Below are positions 7,854 to 15,682 of a stretch of DNA of 64,000 bases, piece by piece. The stretch spans positions 248,001 through 312,000 of the forward strand of contig DATKVC010000010.1 in assembly GCA_035530275.1 (NCBI GenBank), in the 5' to 3' direction. The first letter of the stretch is position 1. Each line of letters starts with the position of its first letter. The notes below the pieces were generated by a model. It saw nothing but the letters and a program-made list of their open reading frames with translations. It was not told the origin of the DNA and searched no databases. Source of the DNA: CAIJMU01 sp035530275. Its GTDB lineage: Bacteria > Spirochaetota > Spirochaetia > Treponematales > Rectinemataceae. A program made the translations under genes and the position numbers.

Positions 7854-8105
7854 TCAGTCGACGGTTGCGGGGAAGGGCTCCACTCCCGCATATTTCTTGC
7901 CCTTGATTTCCTTGAAAAAGACCGTTCCGTCAACGAGAGCGAAAAGGGTATCATCCTTGCCGACACCGACATTGGCACCGGGATGGATCTTCGTGCCACG
8001 CTGGCGGACGATGATAGAACCGGCGCTAACGCCCTGGTTGCCGAAGGCCTTGACCCCGAGGTGCTGGGGATTCGAATCGCGACCGTTCACGCCCTTGTGT
8101 GCCAT
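7854..8105 (-). CDS. rpmA: 50S ribosomal protein L27
   Basis: An 83-aa L27 near the peptidyl-transferase centre. MAHKGVNGRDSNPQHLGVK is the mature-type N-terminus, followed by GSIIVRQRGTKIHPGANVGVGKDDTLFAL. GGAGG lies 8 bases upstream of the ATG at 8105. No N-terminal extension or Prp cleavage motif precedes it, although prp is immediately upstream (1-base gap). Confidence 0.97.
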   Translation of the reverse strand: MAHKGVNGRDSNPQHLGVKAFGNQGVSAGSIIVRQRGTKIHPGANVGVGKDDTLFALVDGTVFFKEIKGKKYAGVEPFPATVD

Positions 8106-8106
8106 A

Positions 8107-8445
8107 TCACTTCCTCCGTTGTTCAGTCCTGATCTCGACAGCCTCGGGGAATTCCTCCTCGAGGGCCCGAAGCCCTTCGAGAAGGAAGGCGCTCATACCG
8201 ATCGCCCTCTCCCGCATTCCGTCGGGCAACGATTTCACATGGAAATCGAGGTTGCCCGGCTCGGCTGCACTGTCCTCGAGGTGGGCTCCGGGGAGCCCCG
8301 CGAGGGCGCTGTACGCCGTCCGCACGAGCACGGTGAATGCCGCGCAGACGATATCGAAGCCCCGGTTGCCGGTTCCGGCATGACCGGTCGCCTCGAAATC
8401 GAGGAGGAGGCCATCGGCGTCGACCCGAGCCCGAGCTCTGATCAC
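8107..8445 (-). CDS. prp: Ribosomal-processing cysteine protease Prp (YsxB family)
   Basis: Prp removes the N-terminal extension of L27 in firmicutes and some other phyla. Signature seen: GHAGTGNRGFDIVCAAFTVL with the catalytic His22 and Cys34, then the C-terminal helix MRERAIGMSAFLLEGLRAL. 112 aa. Start is GTG at 8445 with only a weak Shine-Dalgarno. It sits between rplU and rpmA as in firmicutes. Both catalytic residues are intact, so it is presumably active, but the neighbouring L27 has no extension to cleave. Confidence 0.9.
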   Translation of the reverse strand: MIRARARVDADGLLLDFEATGHAGTGNRGFDIVCAAFTVLVRTAYSALAGLPGAHLEDSAAEPGNLDFHVKSLPDGMRERAIGMSAFLLEGLRALEEEFPEAVEIRTEQRRK

Positions 8446-8476
8446 CCCGCGACCATCCAGCCCCGAGTCCTAGGCC

Positions 8477-8785
8477 TTAACCGACAATATCATCCACCGT
8501 GACAAGCGTGTAGCGCTGCCTGTGGCCCTGCGTCAGGCGATAGTCCTTCTTGGCCTTGTGCTTGAAGATGATGACCTTGTCGCCCTTGATCTCATCCTTG
8601 ACCGTCGCCCTGACCGCCGCGCCGGCGACATAGGGGGCGCCGACTTTGAGGCTTTCACCGCCGAGCAGAAGCACCTTGTCGAAGGAGACTGACGCACCCT
8701 TCTCGGCATCGAAACGATCGACCGACAGGGTCGAACCCTTCTCCGCCCGATACTGCTTTCCATTGATCTCAACTACTGCGTACAT
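8477..8785 (-). CDS. rplU: 50S ribosomal protein L21
   Basis: A 102-aa L21: MYAVVEINGKQYRAEKGSTL at the start, VIIFKHKAKKDYRLTQGHRQ at the C-terminal 23S-binding signature. The ATG at 8785 follows GAGGG by 7 bases; a GTG directly before it is also possible. First gene of the rplU-prp-rpmA-obg run, preceded by a good promoter. Confidence 0.96.
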   Translation of the reverse strand: MYAVVEINGKQYRAEKGSTLSVDRFDAEKGASVSFDKVLLLGGESLKVGAPYVAGAAVRATVKDEIKGDKVIIFKHKAKKDYRLTQGHRQRYTLVTVDDIVG

Positions 8786-8823
8786 CACACTACCCTCGAC
8801 AAATGGCTATACTTAGACAGAAA

Positions 8824-8853
8824 TCTATACAATGCAATGCGTCACCCTGTCAA
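8824..8853 (-). promoter_or_regulatory. sigma-70 type promoter of rplU operon
   Basis: Minus strand: TTGACA (8848-8853), an 18-bp spacer and TATAGA (8824-8829). It lies 38 bases from the rplU start and just beyond the argS stop, so the ribosomal operon can be transcribed independently of argS. Confidence 0.8.
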
Positions 8854-8894
8854 TCCGCGCATCCGCCCCTCCGCGATGCCGCGGGAACCTGGCC

Positions 8895-10658
8895 TTACAT
8901 CGCCTCGAGGAAGGGAATGCAAACCAGGCGGGTTCCCGCCTCGAAGGTGGCTCGTGCAGCCTTGACGAGCTCGAGACGGCTCGCCGCGAGGTCGGCGTCG
9001 GGGTTGGAAAGCACGGGATTGTCCCGATACCAGGTCGAAAAACCCTGGGCGAGGTCGTGGAGGTAGTTGGCCACGATCGAGGAATCCAATTTAGCCGCCG
9101 CGGTGTCGATGGCGGCGGGAAAGGCCGCGACGAGGCGAAGAAGAGCCCAATCGGGCTCCGATTCCAGCTTCGAAGGAAGGGCCCGACCCTTGAGGTGGTT
9201 GCCCTCGCCCTTCGCGGCCTTGCGAATTATTGAAGACGCGCGGGCACCCATGTACTGGATGTAGGGGCCCGTATCGCCGTTGAAGGAAAGCGAAGCCTCG
9301 GGATCGTAGAGCATGTCCTTGGTGGGGGCCGTTTGCAGGAGATAGTAGTGGAGGGCGCCCAGGGAGATCTTTTCGGAAACCGAAACGAGATCGCCTACCG
9401 AATCCTCGCGGCCCTTGGCCTCAATTTCCGCCGCCGCGAGCTTGGCGAGTTCGTCGATGAGGTCGTCCGCGTCGACGACCGTTCCCTCGCGGGTCTTCAT
9501 CCTTCCCGAGGGGAGATTGACGAGGCCATAGGAGAGATGATGAAGGTCCTTGGCCCAGTCGAAACCGAGGCGGCGAAGCACCTCGAACAGGACCTTGAAG
9601 TGATATTGCTGCTCGCTCGCGACGACATAGATGAGCTGGTCGTAGGGCCAGGACTCGTGACGGTCGATGGCCGTGCCGATGTCCTGGGTGACATAGATGC
9701 TCGTGCCGTCCTTGCGCAAAAGGACCTTGGTGTCGAGGCCGACATCCTCGAGATTCACCTGGATTGAGCCGTCCTCGGCCCTGAAGAAAATACCCCTTTC
9801 GACGCCCTCGAGGACGTAGCGGCGGCCGAGCTCGTAGGTGTCGCTCTCGAAGTCGTTGAGGTCGAAGCTGATGCCCGTGCGCTCATAGGTCTTCCTGATT
9901 CCGCCAACGGCCCAATCGTTCATCTTCTTCCAGAGTTCCCTGGTAGCGGGATCCCCCGCCTCCCATTTGAGGAGGAGTTCCTGGGCCTCGGTCTCGATGT
10001 CCTTGTTCTCCGCCTTGAGTTCGTTGAAAAGGACATAGTACTTACCGACGAAATGATCGCTCTTCAGCCCCTCGTCCTCGGGAGCGCGTCCCCCACCCCT
10101 TTTCATGTAGGCGAGCATCGATTTGCAGATGTGGATGCCCCGGTCGTTGATGTGGTTGATCTTGCGCACCTCGGCCCCCGCGGCCGCGAGGATGCGCGAG
10201 ACCGATTCGCCGAGGGCGTTGTTGCGGAGATGCCCGAGGTGAAGGGGCTTGTTGGTGTTGGGGCTGGAAAATTCAACCATGACCTTGCGGCCCGCCAGCG
10301 AGCCGGTTCGCCCCCAGGATGGCGCCAGGGCCTTTTCGAGGACGGCGGCGATTTCGGGGGCCCTGGCCAGATCGACGTTGAGGTAGGGACCGACGGCGCG
10401 GGCCGAACCCAAGGAAGCCGATTCAGGCATCGCGGCGATGCGAGCGGCAAGGGCCGTGGCGATGGCCGGGGGCGCCGCCCTGAGCCGTTTCGCCATCGCG
10501 AACATCGGGAAGCCGAGGTCGCCCATCGCCGGGTCGGGCGGAATTTCGATGACGAGTTCGTCGGCGTCGACGGCGGGACCGCCGGGGGCCCTGGCCTCGA
10601 TTTCGGCGGCGAGGGCCTTCGCGACGAGTTCTTTCCAGGCGATTCTGGTATCGATCAT
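8895..10658 (-). CDS. argS: Arginyl-tRNA synthetase
   Basis: Class I synthetase charging tRNA-Arg. Seen: an N-terminal Add1-like domain, FSSPNTNKPLHLGHLRNNALG with the HIGH-type signature, the catalytic-domain segments MLAYMKRGGG and SIYVTQDIGTA, LPSGRMKTREGTVV in the KMSKS region, then the helical DALR anticodon domain (SLSFNGDTGPYIQYMGARASS). 587 aa. The ATG at 10658 follows GAAGGAG by 9 bases; an in-frame TTG three codons upstream is rejected. It follows ligA and the DUF167 gene on the same strand. Confidence 0.95.
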   Translation of the reverse strand: MIDTRIAWKELVAKALAAEIEARAPGGPAVDADELVIEIPPDPAMGDLGFPMFAMAKRLRAAPPAIATALAARIAAMPESASLGSARAVGPYLNVDLARAPEIAAVLEKALAPSWGRTGSLAGRKVMVEFSSPNTNKPLHLGHLRNNALGESVSRILAAAGAEVRKINHINDRGIHICKSMLAYMKRGGGRAPEDEGLKSDHFVGKYYVLFNELKAENKDIETEAQELLLKWEAGDPATRELWKKMNDWAVGGIRKTYERTGISFDLNDFESDTYELGRRYVLEGVERGIFFRAEDGSIQVNLEDVGLDTKVLLRKDGTSIYVTQDIGTAIDRHESWPYDQLIYVVASEQQYHFKVLFEVLRRLGFDWAKDLHHLSYGLVNLPSGRMKTREGTVVDADDLIDELAKLAAAEIEAKGREDSVGDLVSVSEKISLGALHYYLLQTAPTKDMLYDPEASLSFNGDTGPYIQYMGARASSIIRKAAKGEGNHLKGRALPSKLESEPDWALLRLVAAFPAAIDTAAAKLDSSIVANYLHDLAQGFSTWYRDNPVLSNPDADLAASRLELVKAARATFEAGTRLVCIPFLEAM

Positions 10659-10716
10659 GGCGGACAACTCCTTCGGGGCGACGAGGGCGGATTCTAGCCG
10701 CTTTAGGAGGCGATGT

Positions 10717-11031
10717 TCAAGGAACGAGGGAGGCTATGCGATCCCCGAAGGCTGCCGGCAAGCCCAGGCGCTTGAGGCGGGAGCCGGCGCCGACCCGAAG
10801 TTCGATCGAGCTGCGGGGCAGGCCGAGGGACTCCGAAAGCCAGCCGATGAGTTCGTCGTTGGCCTTGCCTTTTTCCGGGGCTGCCGCCACCCGCACCAGG
10901 AGGGCCGGCCCCTCCGCCGTGGTGCGATAGCCGGCGCATTGGGTCTTCGAAGCTCCGGGTATGACCTTGACGCGAAGGAGGATCGTGCCGGTGTTGCGCG
11001 GATCTGTTTCCCAGGGGAGGGCTTCGGACAT
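10717..11031 (-). CDS. DUF167 (YggU) family protein
   Basis: A 104-residue member of the YggU family, whose function is not established. Family pattern: ILLRVKVIPGASKT near the start, then LLVRVAAAPEKGKANDELIGWLSESLGLPRSSIELRVGAGSRLK. The start codon overlaps the ligA stop (TGATG), a coupled arrangement. The 58 bases before argS contain no further gene. Confidence 0.9.
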   Translation of the reverse strand: MSEALPWETDPRNTGTILLRVKVIPGASKTQCAGYRTTAEGPALLVRVAAAPEKGKANDELIGWLSESLGLPRSSIELRVGAGSRLKRLGLPAAFGDRIASLVP

Positions 11032-12914
11032 CAGGGAGCCTTTCCGACGAGGGCGAGAAAGCCCGCCTCGTCGATGATGGAAACACCGTATTCCGCGGCC
11101 TTCTTGTTTTTTGAGGAGCCGGAGGCCACGTCGTTGGTGACGAGATAGGAGAGATCCTTCGTCACCGAGGGTCGGGTGGAGCCTCCGAGGGCCTTTACCG
11201 CCGCCTCGGCCTCCGAGCGCTTCATCGAGGCGAGTTCACCCGTAAAGCAGAAGCTCTTACCCGAAAGACTCCCGCCCTCGAGGGGCGGTGCTATCCGTAT
11301 CGCAGCCGTGGCAAGGAGTCTGTCCATTTGGGACGAAAGGGCCGCGAGACCATCAAGCAGGGCCCTGGCGGTGATTTCGGCGAAGCCCTCCACCTCGTCG
11401 AGCTCCTCGACGGTCGCGCGACGAAGCTTGTCGAGGCTATCGAAGCCGGCCGCCACGGCCTTGGCCGCGATGAGCTCGCCGATGCCTTCGATGTCGAAAC
11501 CCGCGATGAAACGATCGAGGGTCAGCTCCGACTTCGAACGTAGATTACGAAGGATCTTCGCCGCGCTGGTGTCGCCCATACGTTCATAATTGGCGAGTTC
11601 CTCGACCGTGAGACCGTAGAGATCGGCGATCTCGCGCACTCGTCCCGCCGCGTGGAGCTTGCCGAGGATGCCGACCCCGAAGGACCGGGCGTCGACCGCG
11701 TCGAGCCACTTCTCGAGGCGGTGGAGCTCCTTTTTCGGACAGGCGGCGTTGGGACACCAGAGCCTCGTGCCGTCGTCGACCAAGGTGGCGCCGCAGGAGC
11801 AGGCTGCGGGAATGGAGATCGGCGAGGAATCGGGCGGGTTGTCCACGAGTCCTTCTATTTTGGGAATGATCTCGCCCCTCTTCGTCATGATGACCCGCGA
11901 GCCGATCCGCAGATCCATGCCCCTGATCATGTTGGTATTGCAGAGATTCGCCCTTTGCACCGTCGTGCCGGCCAGCCGCACGGGATCGACGATTCCGATG
12001 GGCGTGAAGCTCGCGCCGCTCTCCGACCACTCGACGGCACGCAGGATCGAGATGGCCTCCTCGAGGCTGAACTTGAAGGCGATTTGTTTTTCCGGCCTCG
12101 CCCGGGCGAGGTCTTCGGGATCGATTTCGCGGCCCTTCACCACGAGGCCGTCGATGTCGAAGGGAAGACCCGGTCTCTCGTCCATGACCTTCGCGCGCCA
12201 TTCGACGACAGCCTCGGGGCTGGCGCATATTCGCGAGGGAACGACCTCGAAGCCCATGCGCCCGAGCCAATCGAGCTTCTCGAGTTCGTCACGGAAGTAG
12301 GCGGCAACGCCTTCTTGCGACGAAGCGTCATAGCAGACGATGTCGAGATCGGCGCAACCCTGCCCGTCCTTCCTTTTCATGAGACCGTTGGCCGCGTTGC
12401 GGCAGTTGGCCTTTTCTGCGTACTTGGCCTCGTGTACCGATTTGCGCATCAGCACTTCGCCGCGGACCCCTCCCGAGAAGGGCTCGGGCAATGCCGACAG
12501 GGCTCCTCGCATTCGCCTGACATTGGTCGTAATGTCGTCGCCCAGCCTCCCGTCACCGCGAGTCACCGCGCGGACGAGTCTGCCCTTGTCGTATTGGAGT
12601 TCTATGCTCGCTCCGTCCAACTTGTGCTGCACGAGAAAATCCGGATGACCGACCTTCGCCGCCCAGGTGAGGAACTCCTCGGGGCTCGAGGCCTTTTCCT
12701 GGCTCCCCATGGGAATGAGGTGACGGGCCTTCGGCCAGCCGTCGGCGAGATCGCGACCTACCTTGAAAAAGAGGGAATTATCCGGATCGAGTTCCCTGAG
12801 CTCATCCCAAAGGGCGTCAAATTCGGCATCCGAAATTTCGGCGTCATTATTGTAATAAAGGTCCTGATGCCGCGCGATTTCGGCGGCTAGGAAGGCTATC
12901 CTGTCGTCGGCCAT
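11031..12914 (-). CDS. ligA: NAD-dependent DNA ligase
   Basis: Seals nicks in replication and repair using NAD. Order of domains: Ia (YYNNDAEISDAEFDALW), adenylation with HKLDG (Lys98 as AMP acceptor) and VTRGDGRLGDDITTNVR, OB fold, a zinc finger around ACSCGATL and WCPNAACP, helix-hairpin-helix repeats (FIAGFDIEGIGE, EVEGFAEITA), and a C-terminal BRCT domain (GKSFCFTGEL to the end). 627 aa, slightly short of the usual 670. The first zinc pair is C-x-C rather than C-x-x-C. GAGGGG lies 6 bases before the ATG. Confidence 0.94.
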   Translation of the reverse strand: MADDRIAFLAAEIARHQDLYYNNDAEISDAEFDALWDELRELDPDNSLFFKVGRDLADGWPKARHLIPMGSQEKASSPEEFLTWAAKVGHPDFLVQHKLDGASIELQYDKGRLVRAVTRGDGRLGDDITTNVRRMRGALSALPEPFSGGVRGEVLMRKSVHEAKYAEKANCRNAANGLMKRKDGQGCADLDIVCYDASSQEGVAAYFRDELEKLDWLGRMGFEVVPSRICASPEAVVEWRAKVMDERPGLPFDIDGLVVKGREIDPEDLARARPEKQIAFKFSLEEAISILRAVEWSESGASFTPIGIVDPVRLAGTTVQRANLCNTNMIRGMDLRIGSRVIMTKRGEIIPKIEGLVDNPPDSSPISIPAACSCGATLVDDGTRLWCPNAACPKKELHRLEKWLDAVDARSFGVGILGKLHAAGRVREIADLYGLTVEELANYERMGDTSAAKILRNLRSKSELTLDRFIAGFDIEGIGELIAAKAVAAGFDSLDKLRRATVEELDEVEGFAEITARALLDGLAALSSQMDRLLATAAIRIAPPLEGGSLSGKSFCFTGELASMKRSEAEAAVKALGGSTRPSVTKDLSYLVTNDVASGSSKNKKAAEYGVSIIDEAGFLALVGKAP

Positions 12915-13000
12915 GAAAAACCCCTCTCGCGCAGGGTAGCACGGAAGGGGCTTGGTTGCTAACGGGCCCAGGATTGAGGCGGAGCAGGCCGCGCTCGGCC

Positions 13001-14482
13001 CTACTGTCCCCTTCTCACGAAGGCATCCCTGTAGCCCAAGGATCTGAGCCTAATGACATAGAGACCGCTTTCATCCCGGGCTACAGGGCCGACCATGAGG
13101 CGGTACTGGTCACCTTTCGGCCCGGCGATCTTCTCGGCAGCGAGGGGCCAGGCGAGGTCGAGGCCGCTGGCGGCGTCGATGAGGCCTTGATCGGAGGCGA
13201 AGACCCCTACCTGGACATAGAATGCGCCTTTTTCGAGCGTAGCTATCTGGGTAGGCTGTCGGACTGCCATGCCGGCCGGCGAAGCGGGTTGCTCCTGCGC
13301 AGGCGTCGATGAAGGGGCGACGGCTGTTTCGGCAGGGGCTTCCGCAACCGGAGGAGCCACCGCCGTCGTCGAGGCTCCCGACGAGGGAGGGGGCTGGGCG
13401 GCGGCGGGTTCGAGACTCAGGACCTGCTCGCCACCCGCAGCAGGAGCGGGTGGGGTCGTCGGACCTGGCTCGGCGGGAGGAGAAGCTTCTGTCGCGGCGG
13501 GGCCCGAGGCCGGGGCCGGACTCCCCTCGGGCGAAGCGGCGGCGGGCGAAGCGGCAAGTTCCGGTGCAGGGGCTGGCGGCGCCGTAGCGTCGGAAAGTCC
13601 AAGGTCCGGGCTCGCCGCGGCCGGCGCCGTTGGCTGGTCGCCCCCGAGGACGGTACCCGCCTCGCTTGGAGGAAGAGAAGGCTCGCTCGCTGCGGCGAGG
13701 GCTGGGGCCAGGGCCGGCGTTTCAGCCGTGGCCGGCGAGGGCTGGTCCCCGCCCAAGACCGTGGCTGTGTCGGTCGATGGGGCCGAGGCAATGGGCTGAT
13801 CCGTAGAGGCAGGGCTTGGAGTCGGGGTTTCAGCAGCGGCTGCAGGTAGAGCGGCCTCTGCGAGGGGAGGCGCCGGCTGTGCCTCCGCGGCTGGAGCAGG
13901 TTGGTCTCCGCCCAGTACGGCTGCGTTCTCTCCGGCGGGGAGGGACGGCTGTTGCGCCTCGGCAAGGGGCCCCTGACTCGCAGCTGCTTCCGGCGCTGGA
14001 GTTGGCTCTGGGCTCAGCGCCGCGGCTTCGGTGCTAGAAGCCGGCGCTTCGGCCGAGGGAGCCGGCTGGGCGCCTGTGTCGGGTCCTGCGAGGAGGGCCG
14101 GATTGAAGTCAGGGTCCTGACTTCTCGATGCCGTGGCGGAATCGGGCGAGGGGAGAGACGAGGCCGGCACGACGGTGGCCCTGATGCGCGACGACACCCC
14201 GGGCTTCATACCCAGTTCCGATGCGGCCTTCGGCGAAAGGACTATGAAGACGCCCGGATTGTCGAGGCCCCCCGAAATGACCACGCGAACGAGTTTGCCG
14301 TTTTCAAGATTGCGCAACTCGATGGTCGAATCCTTGGGGAAGGAGTTGCAGGCCGCGGTCAGGCCGTTATCGGTAAAGTCGCTCGAAATGCCGACGACCG
14401 CCGTCCCTTCCCAGGTAGCGGCGAAGGCGGACAATGCCAAAAGAACCACGAGCGTGAGAACAAGTGATCTACCCGCGCGCAT
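13001..14482 (-). CDS. RlpA-like DPBB protein with SPOR domain and long Pro/Ala linker
   Basis: An exported protein of 493 aa. Signal peptide at residues 1-23 (LVLTLVVLLALSAFAAT). Residues 24-105 resemble the double-psi beta barrel of RlpA lytic transglycosylases (NGLTAACNSFPKDSTIEL, VLSPKAASELGM). A Pro/Ala/Glu-rich linker of about 300 residues carries three copies of VLGGDQP. The C-terminal 85 residues form a SPOR domain (GAFYVQVGVFAS to LRSLGYRDAFVRRG) that should bind denuded septal glycan. The RlpA catalytic His is replaced (TAAC instead of TAAH) and the NDRGP Asp motif is absent, so it may be a binding protein rather than an enzyme. GGGAGG is 6 bases upstream of the ATG at 14482. Confidence 0.8.
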   Translation of the reverse strand: MRAGRSLVLTLVVLLALSAFAATWEGTAVVGISSDFTDNGLTAACNSFPKDSTIELRNLENGKLVRVVISGGLDNPGVFIVLSPKAASELGMKPGVSSRIRATVVPASSLPSPDSATASRSQDPDFNPALLAGPDTGAQPAPSAEAPASSTEAAALSPEPTPAPEAAASQGPLAEAQQPSLPAGENAAVLGGDQPAPAAEAQPAPPLAEAALPAAAAETPTPSPASTDQPIASAPSTDTATVLGGDQPSPATAETPALAPALAAASEPSLPPSEAGTVLGGDQPTAPAAASPDLGLSDATAPPAPAPELAASPAAASPEGSPAPASGPAATEASPPAEPGPTTPPAPAAGGEQVLSLEPAAAQPPPSSGASTTAVAPPVAEAPAETAVAPSSTPAQEQPASPAGMAVRQPTQIATLEKGAFYVQVGVFASDQGLIDAASGLDLAWPLAAEKIAGPKGDQYRLMVGPVARDESGLYVIRLRSLGYRDAFVRRGQ

Positions 14483-14484
14483 TA

Positions 14485-15000
14485 TCAACCTCCCACGGAA
14501 CCATTGAAACTGTTTTGCGCCGGCGCGGCAAGGCCGCCCGAGCGCAAATGAGAGAGCACGGACGAGGCGGCAGCCTCGCCGAGGGCACGAAGCCTATCCA
14601 TCCTGTCGGTTTGATCGAGGGCGGCCTTCGGCAAGGTTACCAGGGCTTCGCCCGCGGCCGACGCATCGCGCGTACGATAGAGGGACCACGTGACGGATTC
14701 GACCTTGCCGTCTCCGGGAACGGCGACCGCGCCTGACATGTCCAAGAGAAGGAGCCAATCGATGTAGGTTTCGTGCGCGTGCATGCACAGATCGACGATA
14801 TCGGGGGTTTCGGACTCGGCTACCGAAGTCAGGATGAGACCAGCGTCGAAAAAACGGTCCATGGCCCCCGATTCGAATTCGCCGAAGGCCGGGTCGCTCC
14901 CCTGCCCCGTCGGCAGCCGCATCGCGAGCTCTATTGACTGGGCTGGCACGAAGCAGGAGACGAGGGCGGCCATCACGGCAACGAGGGGAAAACGCATCAT
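14485..15000 (-). CDS. Small exported protein, function unknown
   Basis: 171 aa with a signal peptide (MMRFPLVAVMAALVSCFVPA) and a mature alpha/beta-looking domain (GLILTSVAESETPDIVDLCM, then a short strand-rich part and a C-terminal helix). I do not recognise a family. The start at 15000 is chosen because AAGGAG precedes it and the signal peptide begins there; earlier in-frame starts add a hydrophilic stretch. Its stop lies 2 bases before the RlpA-like gene, so the two are co-transcribed and may act together in the envelope. Confidence 0.7.
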   Translation of the reverse strand: MMRFPLVAVMAALVSCFVPAQSIELAMRLPTGQGSDPAFGEFESGAMDRFFDAGLILTSVAESETPDIVDLCMHAHETYIDWLLLLDMSGAVAVPGDGKVESVTWSLYRTRDASAAGEALVTLPKAALDQTDRMDRLRALGEAAASSVLSHLRSGGLAAPAQNSFNGSVGG

Positions 15001-15130
15001 CTGGCCCACTCCTTCCCTGCTACTATCGGCGGGGCCGCGCCCCTCCTTTACGGCTTCGCTTTTCTTTTCCATTTGATCTCGTTCTGCGAGCCGTGTTAAT
15101 CTCCGGCCTTCTGAGGTACCATTCCCCGCC

Positions 15131-15682
15131 ATGGTCTACTACGCGATCCAGGTTAGAAGCGCCGACGAAGAGGCTTTCATCGCCCGTTCGCTCAAGGCTC
15201 TCAAGGACGATCCGCGGCGCTTCTTCGCGCCGAAGCGCATTCTCAAGGAACAAAAGGGCGGCAAGACGGTACGCCAGGCGCGGAGCGTCTTCCCCGGCTA
15301 TGTCTTTCTCGAGACGGAAGAACTCGACCTTTCGACGCGCTGGACCATCCGCCGCGTCAGGGGTTTTCTCCGCTTCCTCAACGAGACGGCGAACCCGACC
15401 CCCCTCAACGATCGCGATCGCCAACTCCTTCTCAGGTTTATCTCCTTCGGAAAAGCCGCCGATATTTCTAAGGTAGTCTTCGACGAGAACGAGCGTATCG
15501 TCGTCCTCGATGGCCCTCTCAAGGGTCTCGAGGGCCAGATCGTCAAGGTCGATCGGCGCCGCGGTCGCGCGAAAGTCAAGCTCGACATGTGCGAGACGGG
15601 CTTTCTCGTGGACTTCGGTTTCGAGGCCGTCGCGAAGGCTGCGAAGGGCGGGGAATCCGACAATGGCGGCTCAGGATCGTGA
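15131..15682 (+). CDS. NusG-family specialised elongation factor (LoaP/RfaH-like)
   Basis: 183 aa with an NGN domain (MVYYAIQVRSADEEAFIARS to LSTRWTIRRVRGFLRFL; the VFPGYVFLET segment is the RNA-polymerase-contacting strand) and a C-terminal KOW domain (VVLDGPLKGLEGQIVKVDRR). Paralogues of NusG at the head of polysaccharide or secondary-metabolite operons (RfaH, UpxY, LoaP) act as operon-specific antiterminators. Here it is the first gene of a coupled run containing a CapD-like and a DegT aminotransferase gene, so a LoaP-like role on its own operon is likely. It could instead be the only NusG of the organism; no rplK-secE neighbours are visible. The ATG lacks a well-placed Shine-Dalgarno. Confidence 0.85.
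   Translation: MVYYAIQVRSADEEAFIARSLKALKDDPRRFFAPKRILKEQKGGKTVRQARSVFPGYVFLETEELDLSTRWTIRRVRGFLRFLNETANPTPLNDRDRQLLLRFISFGKAADISKVVFDENERIVVLDGPLKGLEGQIVKVDRRRGRAKVKLDMCETGFLVDFGFEAVAKAAKGGESDNGGSGS

Noticed and set aside
13500..14100. Tandem-repeat region as a separate repeat element
   Set aside because: It is the in-frame Pro/Ala linker of the RlpA-like protein with three VLGGDQP motifs.
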